The position numbers and the translations under genes were made by a program. This document shows positions 1-5,515 of a stretch of 11,288 nucleotides of DNA, one piece after another. Every line of letters starts with the position of its first letter. The stretch's first letter is position 1. The DNA is from Caulobacter sp. GTDB taxonomy: Bacteria; Pseudomonadota; Alphaproteobacteria; Caulobacterales; Caulobacteraceae. The DNA lies in NCBI GenBank assembly GCA_014378155.1, contig JACMOF010000212.1, positions 1 through 11,288 on the forward strand. Direction: 5' to 3'. The notes beneath the pieces were generated by a model that saw nothing but the letters and a program-made list of their open reading frames with translations, made no database searches and had not been told where the DNA came from.

Positions 1-272
1 CAGCGCTTCAAGCCGATCCGCCGGTCGATCTTCAGGCCCGCGCCCATCAGCGAGACGATGACCACGATCTCGGTCATGCGTTCGGTCAGGGTGGAAAAGC
101 GCAATGGATCGGAGCGGAACGGCACGCCGCCGCCGTGGAACACCGCGACCCCGATCAGGACACAAAGAATGGCCAGCGACAGCGGCAGGCGGCTAAGCGC
201 CATCGGCAGCCAGGCGACCAGCAGCACCACAACGCCCAGGCCCAGCAGGAATAGCAGATAAGGATCGAACAT
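1..272 (-). CDS. Cation:proton antiporter, CPA1/NhaP-like, N-terminal part
   Basis: Only the first 90 codons are in the window; the frame stays open to base 1, so the gene continues to the left. The start is ATG at 272-270, with AGGGA (complement of 277-281) just upstream as ribosome binding site. The peptide begins MFDPYLLFLLGLGVVVLLVA, a first hydrophobic helix. A second helix follows (about residues 31-45), then a short polar loop with FRSDPLRF, and a segment reading TEIVVIVSLMGAGLKIDR. That hydrophobic stretch followed by GAGLKIDR is typical of the early helices of sodium/proton exchangers of the CPA1 family, inner-membrane proteins that exchange Na+ or K+ for H+. The ion-binding residues lie outside the window, so ion specificity cannot be read. 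It is divergent from the iron-permease-family gene across a 91-bp gap. Family call fairly sure; subfamily inferred. Confidence 0.8.
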   Translation of the reverse strand, partial: MFDPYLLFLLGLGVVVLLVAWLPMALSRLPLSLAILCVLIGVAVFHGGGVPFRSDPLRFSTLTERMTEIVVIVSLMGAGLKIDRRIGLKR

Positions 273-363
273 CCCGTCCCTAACGCATGGAAGCTCGTGA
301 CGACCTTGTCTCACCGCAGAACAAATTGTCCAGCTTGTGCGTTAAGGCGCCAAGGGAGCGCCC

Positions 364-849
364 ATGGACAAGCTTTTCGCCAAATTCGCCAACGCCACCG
401 CCAAGATCACCGGCAGCCCGCCCGCCTTTCTGATCTGCGTGCTGATGGTGCTGGTCTGGGCCGCCAGCGGACCGCTTTTCAAGTTTTCCGAGACTTGGCA
501 GCTGGTGATCAACACCGGCACGACCATCATCACCTTCCTGATGGTGTTCCTGATCCAGAACACCCAGAACCGCGACGGAGCTGCCGTTCAGACCAAGCTT
601 GACGAACTGATCCTGACCTCAGCCGCAGAGAACAAGTTCATGGGCATCGAGAAGCTGACCGACAAGGAGCTGGAGGCCATGCACGCCCGCTGCACCGAGC
701 ATGCGGAGATGGCCCAGTTGCGCTTGGGCAAGATTGGCGAAGAACGTGAGAAGCGGACCGAGTCCAAGGCCTCGCCGCGTATCAAGCGCAGTCCGGCCAA
801 GCGCCCGCCGGCCAAGGACGCGCCAGCGCGCCGGGTGAAGACCTCTTAA
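364..849 (+). CDS. Low-affinity iron permease family membrane protein
   Basis: A 161-residue protein with two hydrophobic helices (about 20-39 and 47-65), followed by the motif NTQNRD at 66-71 and the helix QTKLDELI. This arrangement is characteristic of the bacterial members of the low-affinity iron permease family (Pfam Iron_permease). The family is named after fungal Fet4, but iron transport by the short bacterial members is not well established. Residues 75-130 are charged and probably helical and cytoplasmic. The last 28 residues are strongly basic and rich in Lys, Arg, Pro and Ala (KRSPAKRPPAKDAPARR), a tail that could bind nucleic acid or acidic lipid. The ATG at 364 has AAGGGAG at 352-358 as a well-spaced ribosome binding site, so the start is secure. 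It is divergent from the antiporter gene and convergent with the polyhydroxyalkanoate-system gene (30 bp between stops). Confidence 0.87.
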   Translation: MDKLFAKFANATAKITGSPPAFLICVLMVLVWAASGPLFKFSETWQLVINTGTTIITFLMVFLIQNTQNRDGAAVQTKLDELILTSAAENKFMGIEKLTDKELEAMHARCTEHAEMAQLRLGKIGEEREKRTESKASPRIKRSPAKRPPAKDAPARRVKTS

Positions 850-879
850 ACAATGTTCATTTTGGCGAATGCCGAGAGG

Positions 880-1191
880 CTACTTCTTCTCCAGCAGCAG
901 CGTGCCCTGCTTCTTGACCTGACCGGTGATCTTGCTGGCGATCATGCCCAGCAGGCCGGGCAGGACGATGTCCATCCGCACCGATTGCTCCATCACGAAC
1001 AGCGCGCCCGAGATGGTCTGACCCATGGCCAGGGCCGAGAAGTTCAGGGTGTCGCCGTCCCAGGTCTTCCGAACGTCCTTCAGCGCGCCGCCCGCCTGGC
1101 CGATCAACTGTCCAAACCCCTCCTCGATGCGGCGACGCGCCTCGGCGGCGCCGAGCTGATGGGGAATGGTGATGGTGATCGGCTTGCTCAT
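880..1191 (-). CDS. Polyhydroxyalkanoic acid system family protein
   Basis: A 103-residue soluble protein beginning MSKPITITIPHQLGAAEARR and ending in a Lys-rich tail (QVKKQGTLLLEKK). The opening beta strand with a PHxLG turn, the helix EARRRIEEGFGQL, the W-D-G-D-T-L-NFS strand and the later strand VRMDIVLPGLLG match the small family annotated as polyhydroxyalkanoic acid system protein (PHA_gran_rgn). Members often lie near PHA granule genes, but their biochemical role is not firmly known. No other PHA gene is in this window, so the link to granules rests on the family name alone. The start is ATG at 1191-1189 and the stop is TAG (complement of 880-882). A weak GAGAG-like ribosome binding site lies about 9-13 bases upstream. 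The overlapping open frame on the plus strand shows no family likeness. Confidence 0.86.
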   Translation of the reverse strand: MSKPITITIPHQLGAAEARRRIEEGFGQLIGQAGGALKDVRKTWDGDTLNFSALAMGQTISGALFVMEQSVRMDIVLPGLLGMIASKITGQVKKQGTLLLEKK

Positions 1192-1315
1192 TCGTCGGGC
1201 TCTCGTTCGGCAGGGCTAACGCCCAGAAGCGACATATGGGTGCGAAAACCGTCTTCGGCCACGTCCGGATCTGACGCAGCGGGCGGCGATGGTCACGGTG
1301 TCCACGGAGAACGCC

Positions 1316-1528
1316 ATGACCGACATCCCCATGCCCAGCCTTTTCCAGCCCCAGACCCGTCCGGTACACTTCACTCGCCCGGGCCGTCCCGGCGGCGTCG
1401 TGGGCGCGCTGAACTATGCCGGCGTGCTGCTGGTGTGGGTCGTGCTGTTCGTATGGGATCCCCGGTTGGCCATGCAGGTGCTTCGCGAGCGCCGCGCCGA
1501 CTCGCCGATCCCGCGCCGGATCGGTTGA
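1316..1528 (+). CDS. Small single-helix membrane protein, hypothetical
   Basis: A 70-residue ORF starting MTDIPMPSLF. The ATG at 1316 is chosen over an in-frame ATG at 1289 because GGAGA at 1306-1310 sits five bases before it, while nothing similar precedes 1289. Residues about 33-50 (GALNYAGVLLVWVVLFVW) form one predicted membrane helix. A Pro-rich N-terminal arm precedes it, and an Arg-rich C-terminal tail follows (VLRERRADSPIPRRIG), which by the positive-inside rule would face the cytoplasm. I do not recognise the family. It lies 32 bp upstream of the dgcA-like gene on the same strand, so co-transcription is possible. It is divergent from the polyhydroxyalkanoate-system gene; the 124 bp between them (1192-1315) show no promoter I would call. 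Coding status rests on the ribosome binding site, the helix and the tight spacing. Confidence 0.55.
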   Translation: MTDIPMPSLFQPQTRPVHFTRPGRPGGVVGALNYAGVLLVWVVLFVWDPRLAMQVLRERRADSPIPRRIG

Positions 1529-1560
1529 AGAGTCTCGCCAAACTGGCTTATCGATGAGCC

Positions 1561-2574
1561 ATGCAGCGCACCGTCTCGATCGTCCCTGTCAGCCACCGCC
1601 TGAAGGCGCCGTTCCGCATTTCGCGCGGGGTCAAGACCGCCGCCGAGACGGTGGTGGTCGAGGTCGTCGAAGGGGATCTGATCGGGCGCGGCGAGTGCGT
1701 TCCCTATGCCCGTTACGACGAAACGGTCGAGAGCGTCATCGCCGAACTGCAGCCACCCGTCCAGGCCCTGCGGGATGGCGCCGCGCCGCATGAGGCCCTT
1801 GCGCTGCTGACGCCCGGCGCGGCCCGCAACGCCCTGGACTGCGCGCTCTGGGACTTGCGAGCCAAACGCGAGGGGCTGAGCGTCGAGGCCTTGACCGCCC
1901 TGCGTGTGCCCGACCGCCTGATCACCGCCGTGACCATCAGCCTGGACACCGTCGAGGCCATGGGCGCGGCCGCCCTGGTGGTGGCAAGCGCGCCGCTGAT
2001 CAAGGTCAAGCTGTCGGCCGACGACCCCGCCGCGCGGTTGCTGGCCGTGGCGCGGGCCGCCCCGCACGCCCGCCTGATCGTCGACCCCAATGAAGGCTGG
2101 GATTTCGCCACGCTCGACGGGCTCAAACCCATCCTGTCGGACCTGAATATCGCCCTGGTCGAGCAACCGCTTCCGGCCGGGGAAGACATGGCGTTGGAGG
2201 GCTATGATCCGCCCTATCCGATCTGCGCCGACGAGTCGGTGCATACCGCCGAGGACTTGGCGGCTCTGAAGGGTCGCTATGGCGCCGTGAACCTCAAGCT
2301 CGACAAGGCTGGCGGACTGACCGAGGGGCTGCTGATGCTGGAGGAGGCCCGCAACCACGGCTTCACCCTGATGGTTGGCTGCATGGTGGCCTCGTCCCTG
2401 GCGATCGCGCCGGCGCTGCATCTGGCGGGGTCCTGCGCCTTCGCGGATCTCGATGGACCCTGGTGGCTGGCGGAGGATTATCCCGGCGGCGCGCGAGTGG
2501 CCGACGGGTGGTTGACGCGACCGGCGGAAGGCTTCTGGGGCGACGGCGTGACAGCGGCGGGGCTGTGGCTTTGA
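1561..2574 (+). CDS. dgcA: Enolase-superfamily racemase/epimerase (DgcA or L-Ala-D/L-Glu epimerase type)
   Basis: A 337-residue enolase-superfamily enzyme of the muconate lactonizing enzyme subgroup. Such enzymes abstract the alpha proton next to a carboxylate held on Mg2+. An N-terminal capping domain (about 1-115, with SRGVKTAAETVVVE and GRGECVPYARYDETV) precedes the barrel. All catalytic positions are present: KVK at 148-150 (Lys148 and Lys150), metal ligands Asp175 (VDPNEGW), Glu201 (EQP) and Asp224 (ADES), and the opposite base Lys246 in NLKLDK. A DLD motif at 296-298 matches the substrate-amino-group DxD site of dipeptide epimerases. Known relatives either epimerise L-Ala-D/L-Glu dipeptides from peptidoglycan or racemise N-acetyl-glutamate (DgcA, D-glutamate catabolism). 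The N-terminal sequence favours the DgcA-annotated group, but its usual partner DgcN is not in this window. The ribosome binding site is weak. The stop is followed within about 10 bp by a repeat copy. Fold and chemistry sure; substrate inferred. Confidence 0.88.
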   Translation: MQRTVSIVPVSHRLKAPFRISRGVKTAAETVVVEVVEGDLIGRGECVPYARYDETVESVIAELQPPVQALRDGAAPHEALALLTPGAARNALDCALWDLRAKREGLSVEALTALRVPDRLITAVTISLDTVEAMGAAALVVASAPLIKVKLSADDPAARLLAVARAAPHARLIVDPNEGWDFATLDGLKPILSDLNIALVEQPLPAGEDMALEGYDPPYPICADESVHTAEDLAALKGRYGAVNLKLDKAGGLTEGLLMLEEARNHGFTLMVGCMVASSLAIAPALHLAGSCAFADLDGPWWLAEDYPGGARVADGWLTRPAEGFWGDGVTAAGLWL

Positions 2575-2579
2575 CCCTC

Positions 2580-2641
2580 GACCCGCTCCCCTCCGGGAGA
2601 GGGAGGGGTCCAAGCGAAGCTTGGGAGGGTGAGGGGTTTAG
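2580..2641 (+). repeat. Intergenic palindromic repeat, copy A
   Basis: This copy begins a few bases after the dgcA stop. It holds a short hairpin (CTCCC, TCC, GGGAG), then GGGAGGGG, then a core reading AAGCGAAGCTTGGGAG, and ends GTGAGGGGTTTAG. Copies B (3737-3798) and C (3848-3906, inverted) share the same order of blocks; A and B are nearly identical from GGGAGAGGGAGGGG to the end. Such GC-rich palindromic elements are common between genes in Caulobacter-type genomes. No open reading frame for a mobilising enzyme is linked to it here. Confidence 0.8.
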
Positions 2642-2868
2642 ACGTCCGCGCTGGGATCGCCGACCTGTCGCAGGTGGATGCGATCGAGGTCTACGACTGC
2701 TTCACCGCCACGCAATACATGGCCATCGACCACCTCGGCTTGACCGCGCCGGGCGAGAGCTGGAAGGCGATCGAGGACGGCTCCATAACCATGCGCGGCC
2801 GCCTGCCGATCAACCCGTCGGGCGGCGGCTCGACCACGACAACGGTGAGCCTGTTGGTGGGGGTGTAG
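2629..2868 (+). pseudogene. Thiolase remnant, internal fragment (SCP-x-like)
   Basis: An open frame of 79 codons whose middle part reads like an internal piece of SCP-x-type thiolases: VDAIEVYDCFTATQYMAID, then LGLTAPGE, then EDGSITMRGRLPINPSGG. Those blocks match the family pattern in which a YDCFT segment is followed by GEG, an EDG strand and GRLPVNxSGG. A whole thiolase is near 390 residues. Missing here are the entire N-terminal half with the nucleophilic Cys and the following GHPxGATG block, so it cannot be active. Thiolase likeness starts within a few codons of the right edge of repeat copy A, and the nominal GTG start lies inside that repeat. After SGG the frame runs into unrelated residues (STTTTVSLLVGV) and stops. 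This fragment, with copy A and the hairpin at 2874-2886, fills the 367-bp gene-free gap between dgcA and the DUF1295 gene. Confidence 0.7.
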
Positions 2869-2873
2869 ATTCT

Positions 2874-2886
2874 CCCCTCAGAGGGG
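2874..2886. repeat. Short GC-rich palindrome after the thiolase remnant
   Basis: CCCCTC and GAGGGG flank a single A, giving a perfect 13-base dyad five bases past the remnant's TAG. It resembles the hairpin core of the nearby repeat copies but lacks their GAAGC core and GTGAGGGG end, so it may be a minimal or different element. A one-base loop is too tight for a normal terminator, and no T-run follows. Confidence 0.5.
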
Positions 2887-2941
2887 GAAGGATCTTCCTT
2901 ACGCCGCCAGACGTAGCTACCATCAATTTGAAAGTTCAATC

Positions 2942-3736
2942 GTGCCTCTGCTCACCCTCTTCCTGATCAACGCCGCCGTCTCCGCCGCCGCTTTCCTCGG
3001 CCTGTGGCTGATTGGCCTGCGGCTCAAGGACGTCAGTTTCGTCGACGCCTGGTGGGGCGTGGGCATGGCGCTGATCGCCTGGAGCACGCTGGCCCAGGTC
3101 GGCGTGACGCCGCACGGGGCGCTCCTGACCGGCCTGTGCACCCTGTGGGCCGTGCGCCTGGGTGGCTATCTACTGTGGCGCTGGCGTAAGCAGGGACCAG
3201 ACCGCCGCTACGTGACCATGATGCACCATGCCGAGACCGTGCGGGGCTGGAGCTTCGCCAAGGCCTCGCTGCTGATCGTGTTTTCGCTGCAATATCTGCT
3301 GCAGTTCGTCGTGGCCCTTCCGGTGCAACTGGGTCAACTCAGCCCTTCGCCGCTCGGCCCCCTGGCCATCGCCGGCGCGGTGCTGGCGGTGGTGGGCATC
3401 GGCTTCGAGAGCCTGGGCGACTGGCAGTTGCTGCGCTTCAAGGGCGACCCGGCCAACGCGGGCAAGGTGCTGGACACCGGCCTGTGGCGCTACACCCGAC
3501 ACCCCAACTATTTCGGCGACGCCTGCGTCTGGTGGGGCCTCTACCTCGTCGCCGCCGAAACGGGGCTGGGGGCGTGGTCGCTGCCGGGCCCGATCCTGAT
3601 CACCGTGCTGCTGACCCGGTGGAGCGGCGTGCCGACCGTCGAGGGGCGCATGCGCCGCAAGCGGCCGGACTACGAGGCCTATGTGGCGCGGACGTCTGGC
3701 TTCGTGCCGTGGTTTCCGAAGAGGGGGTCACGCTAA
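2942..3736 (+). CDS. DUF1295 / steroid 5-alpha-reductase-like membrane protein
   Basis: A 264-residue integral membrane protein with about six or seven hydrophobic segments (about 3-25, 35-52, 58-79, 106-127, 139-157, 194-206 and 212-227). The C-terminal block DTGLWRYTRHPNYFGD (178-193), followed by WWGLYL and later LLTRWSGVPTVEGRM and YEAYVARTSGFVPWFP, is the hallmark of the DUF1295 branch of the steroid 5-alpha-reductase/isoprenylcysteine methyltransferase fold. In that fold the RHPNY region binds a nucleotide cofactor, NADPH in reductases or SAM in methyltransferases. The substrate of bacterial DUF1295 proteins is generally unknown. The start is a GTG at 2942 with only a poor ribosome binding site (GAAAG, about nine bases upstream), so it is the least certain end. 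An early MPLLTLFLIN start fits the first helix. Repeat copy B begins directly at the TAA stop. The gene is convergent with the carotenoid oxygenase gene. Confidence 0.86.
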   Translation: MPLLTLFLINAAVSAAAFLGLWLIGLRLKDVSFVDAWWGVGMALIAWSTLAQVGVTPHGALLTGLCTLWAVRLGGYLLWRWRKQGPDRRYVTMMHHAETVRGWSFAKASLLIVFSLQYLLQFVVALPVQLGQLSPSPLGPLAIAGAVLAVVGIGFESLGDWQLLRFKGDPANAGKVLDTGLWRYTRHPNYFGDACVWWGLYLVAAETGLGAWSLPGPILITVLLTRWSGVPTVEGRMRRKRPDYEAYVARTSGFVPWFPKRGSR

Positions 3737-3798
3737 AACCCTCTCCCAAAGGGAGAGGGAGGGGCCTAAGCGAAGCTTGGGAGCGTGAGGGGTTTAGA
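3737..3798 (+). repeat. Intergenic palindromic repeat, copy B
   Basis: It starts at the base after the DUF1295 stop codon. Blocks in order: ACCCTCTCCC, AAA, GGGAGAGGGAGGGG, then CCTAAGCGAAGCTTGGGAG, then CGTGAGGGGTTTAG. It matches copy A along nearly its whole length in the same orientation and faces copy C, from which it is separated by about 49 bp. That spacer contains GCCGG and CCGGC flanking eight bases, a further small hairpin. Together B and C could pair as a long imperfect stem between two convergent genes. Confidence 0.82.
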
Positions 3799-3847
3799 TG
3801 CCGGACGGCGTGCCGGCAGGGCTTCGGTCAGAATACGGGGAAGGGCG

Positions 3848-3906
3848 TAACCCCTCACCCTCCCATCGCTGCGCGACTGGCCCGTGCCTCTCCCTTTGGG
3901 AGAATG
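3848..3906 (-). repeat. Intergenic palindromic repeat, copy C (inverted)
   Basis: Read on the minus strand this copy has ATTCTCCC, AAA, GGGAGAGG, a diverged middle with GCGCAGCGATGGGAGG, and GTGAGGGGTTA, the same order as copies A and B. The middle is the most diverged of the three. The left part of the element lies inside the open frame of the carotenoid oxygenase and supplies its last 17 or so codons and the TGA, which comes from the GGGTGAGGGG block. Confidence 0.8.
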
Positions 3907-5351
3907 TTCAGGCTAGCGCGCCCCGCCCAGACCGCGTGCGTGCCGCTGCTGATCTTGTGCGGCAAGGCGATGCGGCACGCGGGCGTCATCGTCTTGGCGT
4001 CGACGATCAGGCACTCCGAAGCCCCCCGATTCTCGTCGATGATGAAGCTGACCAGATAGCCGTCATCCTCGCTCGTCGCCCCGACGCGCGGCGCGAACGG
4101 GGCCTCGCTGGCGTAGCGGCCGGGGCCCAGCGCCAGTGACCAGCTCTCGCCCGTCTCGAGGTCGTGCTTGACGAAGCCGTTGAACAGGAACCAGCCCGGC
4201 TTGGCGGTCGTGGAATAGGCGTAGCGATAGGGCCGGCCGGCATAGGCCTGATTAAACATCCCAAACTCCAGGATCCGCTCGTCCAGGTGACCTTCGGTGG
4301 TCTCGCCGGTGGCCAGGTTGAAGCGCCAGCGGTGCAGCTTGGGTCGGAAGCTGTGCTCGTCGAGATAGGCCATCAGGTGGCCATGACCCTCTGGCGCGTC
4401 CTCCAGCGGGCGCGGTGTCGGGTTCTCCTGGAAATAGCCGTCGAGCACGATCTCGTCGCCGTCCTCATAGGCGTTCAGCCAATGCAGCACATAGGTCGGG
4501 GCGGCCTCGAACCAGCGAACCGCGCCGCCGTGACGGGGTACGATGCCGAACCGTGACGGCAGGCCCTTGTGCAGGCGCACCGCGTGGATGTCGCGCTCCA
4601 GCAGATTGGCGTCCCAGAACACCGGCAGGTCGTTGAGGATCGAATAGTTCGCCGTGAACGCCATGTCGTGCGGCAGGCGCGGACCGGGCAGGTCAATGGT
4701 CTGGTAGACGGTGCGCTTGCCGTTCGCGTCGACCACCCCGTAATGCATGTAGGGCGGGTGCTTGGAATAGTTGAAGAACAATAGCTCGCCTGTCGCCTCG
4801 TCGACCTTGGCATGGGCCGAGACGCCGTCCAGCGGGGCCCAGCCGGCGACGCCCAGATTCTCCAGGGTCAGGGGGTCCAGGCGATAGGCCTCGCCGCACT
4901 GGTAGAAGGTGGCGATGGCCTCGCCCCCGTGCACGACGATGTCGGTGCTGGCGGTGTCCTTCAGGCCGCCGTGGGCGCCAAAACCAGGGCGCTTCGACGT
5001 GCCAGGTCCATCGGCCAGCCCGCCCCAGAGACTCTCGCCGGCTTCCTGCTCGGCCTCGAAGCCGCGGGTGCGGATGAAGCGGTTGCGATAGCGCGCCTGG
5101 CCGTTCTGGAACTCGATCTGGTGAACCATGCCGTCGCCGTCGAACGGGTGGTAACGGCCCAGCGGCTGGTGCACGGGGTTTTCGGTGTTGCGCAGGTAGA
5201 CACCGTCCAGGTCGGTCGGGATCGCGCCCTCCAGAACCTCCAGCTCGACCGCATCGACCTCCTCGTGCAGCGGCGTCCAGGCGCCGGTCATGTAGGGGTG
5301 GTTGGTTTGCTGCAGCGACGTGCGCACCGGGGGCTGGCGGTCGACTTTCAT
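3855..5351 (-). CDS. Carotenoid oxygenase family protein (carotenoid/stilbene cleavage dioxygenase)
   Basis: A 498-residue protein of the carotenoid cleavage oxygenase family: non-heme Fe(II) enzymes that use O2 to split a double bond in carotenoids, apocarotenoids or stilbenes. The four iron-binding histidines are visible at His180 (SAHAKVD), His228 (LPHDMAFT), His290 (HWLNAYE) and His472 (GTHAVW). Second-shell glutamates are likely Glu362 (LEFG) and Glu416 (SEAPFAPR). Other family blocks are RNTENP, HPFDGDGMVH and KHDLETG. The start is ATG at 5351-5349, supported by AGGAA about eight bases upstream. The frame is open 61 more codons to an ATG at 5534, but that extension is not family-like. 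There is no signal peptide, so it is probably cytoplasmic. Residues about 482-498 (NILPKGEARASRAAMGG) are encoded by repeat copy C, past the point where the family normally ends. It is divergent from the TonB-dependent receptor. The substrate cannot be read. Confidence 0.92.
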   Translation of the reverse strand: MKVDRQPPVRTSLQQTNHPYMTGAWTPLHEEVDAVELEVLEGAIPTDLDGVYLRNTENPVHQPLGRYHPFDGDGMVHQIEFQNGQARYRNRFIRTRGFEAEQEAGESLWGGLADGPGTSKRPGFGAHGGLKDTASTDIVVHGGEAIATFYQCGEAYRLDPLTLENLGVAGWAPLDGVSAHAKVDEATGELLFFNYSKHPPYMHYGVVDANGKRTVYQTIDLPGPRLPHDMAFTANYSILNDLPVFWDANLLERDIHAVRLHKGLPSRFGIVPRHGGAVRWFEAAPTYVLHWLNAYEDGDEIVLDGYFQENPTPRPLEDAPEGHGHLMAYLDEHSFRPKLHRWRFNLATGETTEGHLDERILEFGMFNQAYAGRPYRYAYSTTAKPGWFLFNGFVKHDLETGESWSLALGPGRYASEAPFAPRVGATSEDDGYLVSFIIDENRGASECLIVDAKTMTPACRIALPHKISSGTHAVWAGRASLNILPKGEARASRAAMGG

Positions 5352-5515
5352 GGTGGGTTCCTGGCCTCCGAGCGTCGTGTCGCGCCTTGGTTGCAGCCTA
5401 TAAAGGTCAGTCTTGCTGTGCAAGCGACGGAAAGCGCACGAGAGATGACCGACGCCGTTCTTTCTCCACGCAAAGTGGTTTAGCGGGTACACGCTGTTCA
5501 TCGTGTGAGAGTCAT

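Noticed and set aside
850..879. Possible terminator between the iron-permease-family and polyhydroxyalkanoate-system genes
   Set aside because: No stable stem followed by a T-run was found in these 30 bases.
853..1557. Plus-strand open frame of over 230 codons across the polyhydroxyalkanoate-system gene
   Set aside because: Low-complexity His/Arg/Gly-rich translation with no ribosome binding site. The minus-strand gene matches a known family and the short plus-strand ORF at 1316 has better start signals.
1414..2613. Long minus-strand open frame opposite the dgcA-like gene
   Set aside because: Its Gln/Arg/Gly-rich low-complexity translation is typical of the antisense of GC-rich coding DNA. 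The plus strand has an intact enzyme with every catalytic residue.
2942..2965. Doubt over the GTG start of the DUF1295 gene
   Set aside because: No better in-frame start with a ribosome binding site was found. The first hydrophobic helix begins right after this codon, so the GTG was kept at reduced certainty.
2580..3906. The three repeat copies as a CRISPR array or insertion-sequence ends
   Set aside because: Copies are unequally spaced, occur in both orientations and are internally palindromic. No transposase lies between them and there are no regular spacers.
5397..5423. Possible minus-strand promoter for the carotenoid oxygenase: TTGCAC, 15-base spacer, TATAGG
   Set aside because: Only three of six bases match at -35 and the spacer is short, too weak to call without start-site data.
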